A stretch of DNA of 14,015 nt, from contig JAFWOX010000007.1 in assembly GCA_017545325.1 (NCBI GenBank), forward strand, positions 1-14,015. The letters are read 5' to 3'. Below the pieces are notes generated by a model that was not told where the DNA came from, did no database searches, and saw nothing but the letters and a program-made list of their open reading frames with translations. Position numbers and translations under genes: made by a program. Positions 1 through 6,221 of this stretch are shown piece after piece. Every line of letters starts with the position of its first letter. Position 1 is the first letter of the stretch. Origin of the DNA: Oscillospiraceae bacterium (GTDB taxonomy: Bacteria; Bacillota_A; Clostridia; Oscillospirales; Oscillospiraceae).

Positions 1-1
1 G

Positions 2-673
2 CAGCAGCGCGTCGCCATCGCCCGCGCGCTGGTGAAGACCCCCCGGATCCTCCTTCTGGACGAGCCCCTTTCCAACCTGGACGCCCGGCTGCGGCTGCAG
101 ACCCGGGAGGAAATCCGGCGCATCCAGCGGGAGACCGGCGTCACCACTATCTTCGTGACCCATGATCAGGAGGAGGCCATGAGCATCACCGATCGGATCA
201 TCGTCATGAAGGAAGGGGTCGTGCACCAGATCGGCGCGCCGCAGCAGGTTTACGACGACCCGGTAAACCTCTTCGTGGCAAAATTCCTCGGCAATCCTCC
301 CATCAACGTATTCACCGGCCGGGTGGCGGGCGGCCGCCTTTTCCTGGGCGATGACCCGGTGCTGGAGGCCTCCGGCGCGCCGGATGGGGAGGTATGGGTC
401 GGCATCCGGCCCGAGGGCTTCCGTCTCCGGGAGGACGGCCCCATGGGCTGCACCCTTCGGGCGGTGGAGGTGATGGGACGGGATATGAGCGTCCTCGCCG
501 CCCACCCCGGCTGCGATACGCCTACCTTCCGGGCCATCATCGACTCGGACAGCCGGGTGGACCGGGAAGGCCGCGAGATCCGCTTCTCCCTGCGGCCGGG
601 CAAGGTCCTTCTGTTCAGCAAGGAAACGGAGGAGCGCCTCCCCGCCGCCCTCCGGGGAGAGGAGGGAGCCTGA
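2..673 (+). CDS. ABC transporter ATP-binding protein, MalK/UgpC-like (5' truncated)
   Basis: This is the C-terminal 223 codons of the ATPase that powers a carbohydrate-type ABC importer on the inner face of the membrane. The open frame runs in from the window edge. Its first residues [10 protein letters not shown] are the end of the ABC signature (LSGGQQQR) helix. They are followed by Walker B with the catalytic Glu (ILLLDEP), the D-loop (SNLDA) and the H-loop switch His ([10 protein letters not shown]). The rest matches the TOBE-like regulatory region of MalK/UgpC/MsmX proteins ([16 protein letters not shown]). About 130-140 residues, including Walker A and the Q-loop, lie upstream of the window, judging from the usual family length of about 350. 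The GTG at 32 lies inside the conserved helix and is not the start. The stop overlaps the next gene in TGATG, so the two are translationally coupled. The substrate cannot be read from this subunit. Confidence 0.96.
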   Translation, partial: QQRVAIARALVKTPRILLLDEPLSNLDARLRLQTREEIRRIQRETGVTTIFVTHDQEEAMSITDRIIVMKEGVVHQIGAPQQVYDDPVNLFVAKFLGNPPINVFTGRVAGGRLFLGDDPVLEASGAPDGEVWVGIRPEGFRLREDGPMGCTLRAVEVMGRDMSVLAAHPGCDTPTFRAIIDSDSRVDREGREIRFSLRPGKVLLFSKETEERLPAALRGEEGA

Positions 674-1563
674 TGGAACAAAGAACCTGGAAAGCCTGGC
701 TCTACCTGCTGCCGGCCATCCTGTTCCTGGGCCTCTTCATGGTCTATCCCCTGATCGACGTTTTCGTGTATTCCGCGGAGGAGGGATACAACTCCGCCTC
801 CCAGACCTACTTCGGCGTGGGGCCGTACAACTTCTCCTATGTCCTGCATGACGCCTATTTTCTCCAGGCGGTGAAGAACACCTTCATCCTGGTGATCATC
901 ACCGTCCCGGTATCCACCGCCCTGGCCCTGCTCATCTCCCTGGGGCTCAGCTCCATCAAGCCGCTGCGGAACCTGTATCAGACCATCTACTTTCTCCCCT
1001 ATGTGACCAATACCCTGGCGGTGGGCCTGGTATTCATGATCCTCTTCAAAAAGACCGCCTATACGGACGGTCTGGTGAACCTGATCCTCCACTGGTTCGG
1101 GGGGAGCACCGTGGATTTCATCGATGGTCCCCACTGGGCCAAGATGTTCGTCCTCTGCTTCTACACCGTTTGGGTTGTACTGCCCTTCAAGATCCTCATC
1201 CTCACCAGCGCCCTGGCCTCCGTGAAGCAGGATTACTACAACGCCGCCCGGATCGACGGCACCTCCTCCCTGCGCACCTTCACCCGCATCACCCTGCCCA
1301 TGATCTCCCCCATGATCTCCTATCTGATCATCACGGGCTTCATCGGCGCCTTCAAGGCCTACAGCGACGCTGTCGCTCTGTTCGGCACCGACCTGAACGC
1401 GGCGGAGATGAACACCATCGTGGGCTACGTTTACGACATGCTTTACGGCAACAGCGGCGGCTGGCCCTCCTATGCCTCGGCGGCGGCGGTCATCCTCTTC
1501 GCCATCGTACTCACCATCACCTGCATCAACCTCCTGGTGAGCAAGAAGCATGTGTATTACTGA
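673..1563 (+). CDS. ABC sugar permease, MalF/UgpA type
   Basis: This 296-residue integral membrane subunit forms half of the translocation channel of the importer. The start chosen is the ATG at 673, which overlaps the ATPase stop (TGATG) and has a GAGGGAG-type ribosome site just upstream. The open frame extends further 5', but only as a shadow of the ATPase gene. The protein begins with a short charged stretch, then a hydrophobic segment (residues 10-30, YLLPAILFLG). Further membrane segments lie around 70-90, 105-125, 157-180, 208-228 and 268-290. The ATPase-docking EAA loop is at residues 190-209 (NAARIDGTSSLRTFTRITLP), with the invariant Gly and the LP ending. No large periplasmic loop of the E. 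coli MalF kind is present, so it is closer to UgpA/LacF-like permeases. It lies 13 bases from the next permease. Confidence 0.95.
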   Translation: MEQRTWKAWLYLLPAILFLGLFMVYPLIDVFVYSAEEGYNSASQTYFGVGPYNFSYVLHDAYFLQAVKNTFILVIITVPVSTALALLISLGLSSIKPLRNLYQTIYFLPYVTNTLAVGLVFMILFKKTAYTDGLVNLILHWFGGSTVDFIDGPHWAKMFVLCFYTVWVVLPFKILILTSALASVKQDYYNAARIDGTSSLRTFTRITLPMISPMISYLIITGFIGAFKAYSDAVALFGTDLNAAEMNTIVGYVYDMLYGNSGGWPSYASAAAVILFAIVLTITCINLLVSKKHVYY

Positions 1564-1576
1564 GGAGGCGGAGCAG

Positions 1577-2452
1577 ATGTCGCATCAAACGGAACTCCAG
1601 TCCATCGAGCGCGCCGCCAGAACCCGGCGGATCCTGAAAAAGACTTTCACCTACCTGATGCTCACCCTGTGGGCGGCGCTGGTGCTTTTTCCCTTTTACT
1701 GGATGGTCCTCAGCTCCCTGAAGAGCTACAGCGCCTACAATGCGGAATATGTGCCGAAGTTCTTCACCCTCTCCCCGACCCTGCAGAACTATGTGGACGC
1801 CTTCACCACCGTCTCCCTGGGGCGGTACTTTCTGAACACCCTGATCTTCACGGTGATTACCACCCTTCTGATGCTGGCGGTCATCACCCTGGCGGCCTTC
1901 GCCTTTGCCCGGCTCTCCTTCCGGGGGCGGGATCTGGTCTTCTCCCTGTTCCTGGCCCTGATGATGATCCCCAATGAACTGGTGATCATCACGAACTTCG
2001 TCACCATCACGGACTGGGGCCTGCGGAACACCTTCGCCGGCCTGATCCTTCCCAGCGTTACTTCCGTGTTTTACATCTACCTGCTGCGGGAGAACTTTGC
2101 CCAGGTGCCGGATGAGCTGTACTACGCCGCGAAGGTGGACGGCACCTCGGATTTCAAATACCTGTGGAAGGTGCTCATCCCCATATGCCGCCCCACCCTC
2201 ATCACCGTGGTCATCCTGAAGGTCATCGAATGCTGGAACAGCTATGTCTGGCCCCGGCTCATTACAGACCGGGAAGCCCGCTTCCTGGTGTCCAACGGCA
2301 TCCAGGAGATCCGGGAAAACGGCTTCGGCCGGGAGAATATCCCCGCCATGATGGCCGCCGTGGTGGCCATTTCCCTGCCCCTCATCGTTCTGTTCCTCAT
2401 CTTCCGGAAGAAGGTCATGGAGGGGGTATCGAGAGGAGGGACCAAGGGATGA
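1577..2452 (+). CDS. ABC sugar permease, MalG/UgpE type
   Basis: This 291-residue partner permease completes the membrane channel. I chose the ATG at 1577 because GAGGAGG (1562-1568) sits 8 bases before it. An in-frame ATG at 1550 lies inside the previous gene and has no ribosome site. The N-terminal 20 residues are hydrophilic and Arg-rich. Membrane segments lie around 26-46, 86-112, 119-140, 152-172, 205-222 and 257-277. The EAA loop is at residues 184-202 (AAKVDGTSDFKYLWKVLIP), matching the family pattern including the terminal IP. The gene ends in ATGA overlap with the solute-binding protein, so all four transporter genes are tightly coupled. Family assignment is secure; substrate is unknown. 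Confidence 0.95.
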   Translation: MSHQTELQSIERAARTRRILKKTFTYLMLTLWAALVLFPFYWMVLSSLKSYSAYNAEYVPKFFTLSPTLQNYVDAFTTVSLGRYFLNTLIFTVITTLLMLAVITLAAFAFARLSFRGRDLVFSLFLALMMIPNELVIITNFVTITDWGLRNTFAGLILPSVTSVFYIYLLRENFAQVPDELYYAAKVDGTSDFKYLWKVLIPICRPTLITVVILKVIECWNSYVWPRLITDREARFLVSNGIQEIRENGFGRENIPAMMAAVVAISLPLIVLFLIFRKKVMEGVSRGGTKG

Positions 2453-4047
2453 AGAGGCTTTTCTCCCTGCTCCTCTGCCTGCTGATGGTTCCGGGGCTGC
2501 TGCTTCTGCCGGGCTGTCACGGTTCCCGGAGTCTGCCGGATTTCGTGCCCCCGGAGCGCTTCGACGAAAGCCGCAGCTACACCGTCACCTTCTGGGCCAA
2601 GAACGACACCAACAAGACCCAGACCCGGATCTATGAGAAGGCCATCGCCGATTTCCAGGCCCTGTACCCCAATATCACCGTGAACCTGCGGCTGTATACG
2701 GATTACAGCAAGATCTATAACGACGTGATCACCAACATCTCCACCAATACCACCCCCAACGTGTGCATCACCTACCCGGACCATATCGCCACCTACCTCA
2801 CCGGCAGCAGTACTGTGGTCCCGCTGGATGCGCTCTTTGCCGATCCGGATTACGGCCTGGGCGGCGCTGAGCTGCGCTTTTCCTCTCCCCGGGAGGATGA
2901 GGTGGTGCCCCAGTTCCTGGGGGAATGCGCCTTTGCGGACCACCATTATGCCATCCCCTTCATGCGTTCCACCGAAGCATGTTATGTAAACAAAACCTTC
3001 GTTGAAGCCCTGGGGTATACCCTGCCGGAAACCCTGACCTGGGACTTCGTATGGGAGGTCTCCGAGGCGGCCATGGCCAAGGACAGCCAGGGAAACTACC
3101 TGGTGAACGGCCAGAAGGTGATGATCCCCTTCATCTATAAATCCACGGATAACATGATGATCCAGATGCTCCGGCAGAAGGGCGCGGACTACTCTACCCC
3201 GGAGGGGGACATCCTCCTGTTCAACGATACCACCCGGGAGCTGCTGTATACCGTGGCGGAGCATGCCGCCACCGGGGCCTTTTCCACCTTCAAGATCTCC
3301 AGCTATCCGGGCAACTTCCTGAACGCCGGCCAGTGCATTTTTGCTGTGGACTCCACCGCGGGGGCCACCTGGATGGGTTCCCGCGCTCCCCTGATGGACA
3401 TCAGTGCAGACCGGGTGGTGGACTTTGAAACGGCGGTTCTGCCTATCCCCCAATTCGATCCCCAGGCGCCCCGCATGATCTCCCAGGGGCCCTCCATCTG
3501 CGTCTTCAATAAGGCTGACCCTCAGGAGGTGCTGGCCTCCTGGCTCTTCGCCCAGTACCTTCTCACGGACGGGGTGCAGACCGCCTACGCGGAGACGGAG
3601 GGGTATGTGCCCGTCACCCGCACCGCCCAGACCTCGCCGGAATACCGGGATTACCTGGACCGCTGCGGCGAGGATGATCTGGAGCACTACGAGGTAAAGA
3701 TCCGGGCCTCTCAGCTCCTGCTGGATCACGTGGGGGATACCTTCGTCACCCCGGTATTCAACGGCTCCGCCTCCCTTCGGGATGCGGCGGGACAGCTCAT
3801 CGAGAACACCGCCAAATCCGTGCGCCGGAAGGAAACGGTGGACGACGCCTATATGGACGAGCTCTTCCGGGATGTGAGCTCCCTCTACCGCCTGGGGAGC
3901 AGTACCGCCGGCGGCAGGAAGGACCTGGGTCCCCTGCCCGGCACCGCCGTCTTCCTCCTCGCCGCCCTGGGCGCCGTGTGGGTCCTGCTGCTGGCTTACT
4001 GGTTCATCCAACGGCTCAGAAAACGGAAGCAGGAAAACGGGGCTTGA
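2449..4047 (+). CDS. ABC solute-binding lipoprotein with C-terminal transmembrane helix
   Basis: This 532-residue extracellular binding protein of the importer starts at the ATG at 2449, which overlaps the permease stop (ATGA) and follows a GGAGGG site. The signal peptide ends in a lipobox (L20-P-G-C23), so Cys23 should be lipidated. The body has the hallmarks of family 1 sugar-type binding proteins: an opening strand TVTFWAKND, a YPNITVNL segment, and an AIPFMRSTEACYVNK segment. Unusually, the C-terminus continues past the binding domain into a hydrophobic stretch at about 499-519 (TAVFLLAALGAVWVLLLAYW) followed by a basic tail (RLRKRK). This predicts a second membrane anchor with its end in the cytoplasm. 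It is also last in the operon, whereas binding proteins are commonly encoded first. The ligand is not identifiable by eye. Confidence 0.93.
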   Translation: MKRLFSLLLCLLMVPGLLLLPGCHGSRSLPDFVPPERFDESRSYTVTFWAKNDTNKTQTRIYEKAIADFQALYPNITVNLRLYTDYSKIYNDVITNISTNTTPNVCITYPDHIATYLTGSSTVVPLDALFADPDYGLGGAELRFSSPREDEVVPQFLGECAFADHHYAIPFMRSTEACYVNKTFVEALGYTLPETLTWDFVWEVSEAAMAKDSQGNYLVNGQKVMIPFIYKSTDNMMIQMLRQKGADYSTPEGDILLFNDTTRELLYTVAEHAATGAFSTFKISSYPGNFLNAGQCIFAVDSTAGATWMGSRAPLMDISADRVVDFETAVLPIPQFDPQAPRMISQGPSICVFNKADPQEVLASWLFAQYLLTDGVQTAYAETEGYVPVTRTAQTSPEYRDYLDRCGEDDLEHYEVKIRASQLLLDHVGDTFVTPVFNGSASLRDAAGQLIENTAKSVRRKETVDDAYMDELFRDVSSLYRLGSSTAGGRKDLGPLPGTAVFLLAALGAVWVLLLAYWFIQRLRKRKQENGA

Positions 4048-4072
4048 TTTCCTGCCCGTATTCGTATACAAT
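4044..4072 (+). promoter_or_regulatory. Sigma-A-like promoter for the OB-like lipoprotein
   Basis: TTGATT (4044-4049) and TACAAT (4067-4072) are separated by exactly 17 bases and match the consensus at 4/6 and 5/6. The -35 overlaps the last codons of the upstream binding-protein gene. Transcription would begin near 4079, at the first base of a 9-bp hairpin. This is a consensus match only. Confidence 0.6.
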
Positions 4073-4078
4073 GCGTAA

Positions 4079-4100
4079 GCTGCCGGGAGACCCCGGCAGC
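4079..4100 (+). other. 5'-leader hairpin
   Basis: GCTGCCGGG (4079-4087) and CCCGGCAGC (4092-4100) pair perfectly over 9 bp around an AGAC tetraloop. No U-tract follows (GAGGACAAGAAAGG), so it is a poor intrinsic terminator. Given the promoter just upstream, it would form the extreme 5' end of the lipoprotein mRNA, where such stems often protect against 5'-end-dependent decay. It could alternatively act as a processing or 3'-stabilising hairpin for the transporter operon. Confidence 0.65.
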
Positions 4101-4123
4101 GAGGACAAGAAAGGATGGAGAAT

Positions 4124-4855
4124 ATGAAAAAGACTATAGCTTTGCTGCTCTGCCTGGTGCTGATCCTGGCCCTGGCGGCCGGCTGCTCCGGCGGCAGCGA
4201 CAAGAAATCCGCCGGCGTCATGACCTACGCGGAATATGCCGCCGCCGAACTGGACACCAAGGTCGTCATCGAGACCTATGTGCAGGCCAAGCAGTCCTGG
4301 TGGGAGGACCAGGCCACCGTGTACACCCAGGACAAGGACGGCGCCTATTTCCTGTACAACATGGCCTGCTCCGAAGAAGACTATGCCAAGCTCGTCCCGG
4401 GCACGAAGATCAAGGTCACCGGCTACAAGTCCGAGTGGTCCGGCGAGGTGGAGATCATCGACGCCACCTTTGAGATCGAGAGCGGCAAGTACCTCGCCAA
4501 GGCTCTGGATGTGACCAACCTCCTGGGTACCGACGACCTCATCAAGCACCAGAACGAGTTTGTCGCCTTCAAGGGCATGACCGTGGAAGCCAGCCAGGAT
4601 GCGGACGGGAAGGAAGCCGCCTTCCTGTACAAGTGGAACGGCACCGGCAGCGAGGGGGACGACCTGTATTTCAACGTCTCTCTGGACGGCAAGACCTACA
4701 GCTTCACCGTGGAGTCCTACCTCTGCGACAAGGATTCCGATGTGTACAAGGCCGTACAGGGCCTGAAGATCGGGGATAAGATCGACATGGAGGGCTTCCT
4801 GTACTGGTACGAGGGTGTGAACCCCCATATCACCAGCGTCAAGCCTGCGAAGTAA
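4124..4855 (+). CDS. Small lipoprotein with two OB-fold-like halves
   Basis: This is a 243-residue predicted surface lipoprotein of unknown function. I prefer the ATG at 4124 (MKKTIALLL) because AAAGGA/GGAG precede it at suitable spacing; an ATG at 4115 would add three residues. The signal peptide ends in lipobox L18-A-A-G-C21, followed by a Gly/Ser spacer. The mature part looks like two related beta-rich units, about 45-118 (ending VPGTKIKVTGYKSEWSGEVE) and about 144-240 (ending LKIGDKIDMEGFLYWYEGVN). Each has an internal 'G-x-K-I-x-V/M-x-G' strand followed by a turn and another strand, a pattern common in OB-fold tRNA_anti-like lipoproteins. The fold is inferred by eye. The gene has its own promoter and terminator, so it is monocistronic even though it follows the transporter. 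Confidence 0.88.
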   Translation: MKKTIALLLCLVLILALAAGCSGGSDKKSAGVMTYAEYAAAELDTKVVIETYVQAKQSWWEDQATVYTQDKDGAYFLYNMACSEEDYAKLVPGTKIKVTGYKSEWSGEVEIIDATFEIESGKYLAKALDVTNLLGTDDLIKHQNEFVAFKGMTVEASQDADGKEAAFLYKWNGTGSEGDDLYFNVSLDGKTYSFTVESYLCDKDSDVYKAVQGLKIGDKIDMEGFLYWYEGVNPHITSVKPAK

Positions 4856-4867
4856 ACCTGAATGAAT

Positions 4868-4908
4868 ATGCCGGGACCGCTCAGCTTGTGAGGTCCCGGC
4901 ATGTTTTT
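4868..4908 (+). terminator. Rho-independent terminator of the OB-like lipoprotein gene
   Basis: The 11-bp perfect stem ATGCCGGGACC (4868-4878) / GGTCCCGGCAT (4892-4902) has an inner TCA/TGA pairing. It is followed by G and five T's (4904-4908). It lies 13 bases past the stop codon and is the clearest terminator in the window. Confidence 0.92.
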
Positions 4909-4998
4909 GCGCCCGTTCCCATCAGATCAGCGCATCATCTGGAAATGTATCTGCAAAAATTGGTGAAAATCGCTCTTCTCTTTTTGACTTGTATTTGT

Positions 4999-5004
4999 TA
5001 TAAT
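4999..5004 (+). promoter_or_regulatory. Probable -10 element of the cupin operon
   Basis: A perfect TATAAT lies at 4999-5004, 40 bases before the first cupin gene, in the most AT-rich patch of the window. The obvious TTGACT (4984-4989) is only 9 bases upstream, too close to be its -35. At the correct distance there is only a weak TTCTCT (4976-4981). Either the promoter depends on an activator, or TTGACT belongs to a different, poorly matched -10 further down. Confidence 0.5.
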
Positions 5005-5043
5005 CCTGTGAATGAAAGATCATTGAAAAGGAGTGGTTCTGCC

Positions 5044-5592
5044 ATGGGTCAGTACGACTGGCTGTTTTACAAGTACCCGAAGGAAGAAACCCCTGCCGGC
5101 GGCATGCTGCCGCCGGTGCAGGCCTATTTCCGGGGAGAGTTTTCCGTCCCCGGCTCCCAGGTCTATCTGCCCTACCGGGCCTATATCAAGCCAGGCGTCA
5201 TCTCCGGGGAACCCCATTTCCACCGGGATGAGGAATACCTGGCCATCGTTGGCCATGACCTGCGGGACGCCTTTGAATCCTTCGATGCGGAGGTGGTCCT
5301 GTACCTGGGTGAGAGCCCGGACGCCATGGAGAAGATCGTGATCGACCGTCCCGCCATGGTCCGGGTACCCAAATACTACTGGCACGGCCCCATCGAGATC
5401 ACCCGTCTGGGCAAGCCCCTGTTCTTCCAGCCGGTGCTGAAGGCTCCCCGGTATTACGCCATCTACCGCCGGTTCGGGCAGGACGGCAGGCCCTATTATT
5501 CCGCCGTGGTGGAGGGGACCACCCCGAATGAGCTGGATCCGGACGGCGTCTGTGTTGGTGGCGTCTCATGCGCGAAGCAGGAGGTGAAGTAA
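5044..5592 (+). CDS. Cupin-fold protein, paralogue 1
   Basis: This is a 182-residue soluble protein with a single cupin barrel. The start is the ATG at 5044 after AAAAGGAG (5026-5033). Cupin motif 1 is at residues 51-70: H58-F-H60-RDE-E64, then G70. Motif 2 is at 109-114, P-KYYW-H114, with Tyr in place of the usual Gly. The expected metal ligands H58, H60, E64 and H114 are therefore all present, so it could bind Fe, Mn or another divalent metal. The C-terminal tail carries two cysteines (C170 and C176, CVGGVSC). It has no signal peptide and is presumably cytoplasmic. Cupins range from sugar isomerases to dioxygenases; the reaction cannot be assigned. It is followed by its paralogue one base after the stop and then a binding lipoprotein, which hints at a role in handling an imported compound. 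Confidence 0.88.
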   Translation: MGQYDWLFYKYPKEETPAGGMLPPVQAYFRGEFSVPGSQVYLPYRAYIKPGVISGEPHFHRDEEYLAIVGHDLRDAFESFDAEVVLYLGESPDAMEKIVIDRPAMVRVPKYYWHGPIEITRLGKPLFFQPVLKAPRYYAIYRRFGQDGRPYYSAVVEGTTPNELDPDGVCVGGVSCAKQEVK

Positions 5593-5593
5593 G

Positions 5594-6175
5594 ATGGGTA
5601 AGTACGATCATCTCGTCCATTTCTTTGACCGCAACAAGAACAACTGGGGCGAATTCATGCCCGCCTATCAGGCCTATTTCCGGGACGAGGACTGCATGGA
5701 AGGCGCGGATTTCTATTCCCCCTACCGCTGCTACATGAAGGAAGCCTTCATCGACCGGGTATCCAATTTCCATTCCGAAGAGGAATACCTTTCCTTCGTG
5801 GGCTACGATATGTGCGATCCCTGGGGCTCCTTCGATGCGGAGGTTCATTTCAGCATCGGCAGGGATCTGGATCACATGGAGGAATATGTCATCACCGAGC
5901 CCACCATCGTCCGCATTCCCGCCTTCTGGTGGCACTGCCCCCTGGAGTTCCGCCGGGTGACCAAGCCCGTATATTTCCAGGTCATCTGCATGCGCGGCCG
6001 CTTCTCCACCTTCGATTTCAAGGAGAAGGACGGGGAAAAGCCCCTGATCTACACCGCCATCGGCGGTCCCCGGCCCTGCGTGGAGGATCCCACCAAGAAA
6101 TGCACCCTCTGCGGCAAATGCTGGGCGAAGCGCGCCGCGGCCGAGGAGGCCAAAAAGGCCGCCGAAGGCAAATAA
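5594..6175 (+). CDS. Cupin-fold protein, paralogue 2, with CxxCxxC tail
   Basis: This 193-residue paralogue of the preceding protein aligns without gaps through residue 130 with 56 identities (about 43%, counted by hand). An ideal AGGAGGTGA site (5579-5587), lying inside the end of the upstream gene, sits 6 bases before ATG 5594, so the pair is coupled. Motif 1 has lost its first His (N58-F-H60), but keeps H60, E64 and, in motif 2, H114. Metal binding, if any, would thus use a reduced 2-His/1-Glu set. The C-terminus adds C170-TL-C173-GK-C176, a possible metal or iron-sulfur site, then an Ala/Glu/Lys-rich helix (AAAEEAKKAAEGK). The asymmetric changes suggest the two proteins form a heteromer or act on different substrates; this is inference. 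Confidence 0.87.
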   Translation: MGKYDHLVHFFDRNKNNWGEFMPAYQAYFRDEDCMEGADFYSPYRCYMKEAFIDRVSNFHSEEEYLSFVGYDMCDPWGSFDAEVHFSIGRDLDHMEEYVITEPTIVRIPAFWWHCPLEFRRVTKPVYFQVICMRGRFSTFDFKEKDGEKPLIYTAIGGPRPCVEDPTKKCTLCGKCWAKRAAAEEAKKAAEGK

Positions 6176-6221
6176 ACCGTTTGTTCCCAAAGGATCATCA
6201 TATTTGGAAGGAGAAAGCTTT

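Noticed and set aside
250..1551. Long minus-strand open frame opposite the ATPase and first permease
   Set aside because: It is antisense to two clear transporter genes, has a composition typical of reverse-frame shadows in GC-rich DNA (rich in Gly, His, Gln, Asp) and no ribosome site or domain.
2401..2410. CTTCCGGAAG palindrome as a fourth copy of the shared operator
   Set aside because: It lies inside a coding region, differs at the outer bases from TTTCCGGAAA, and arises from common Phe-Arg-Lys codons.
4079..4100. Hairpin as terminator of the transporter operon
   Set aside because: No T-tract follows, and it sits at the predicted start of the next transcript; kept as a leader hairpin.
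2242..4221. 659-codon minus-strand open frame across the binding-protein gene
   Set aside because: It is the antisense shadow of the solute-binding lipoprotein; no recognisable domain and biased His/Gly/Gln-rich composition.
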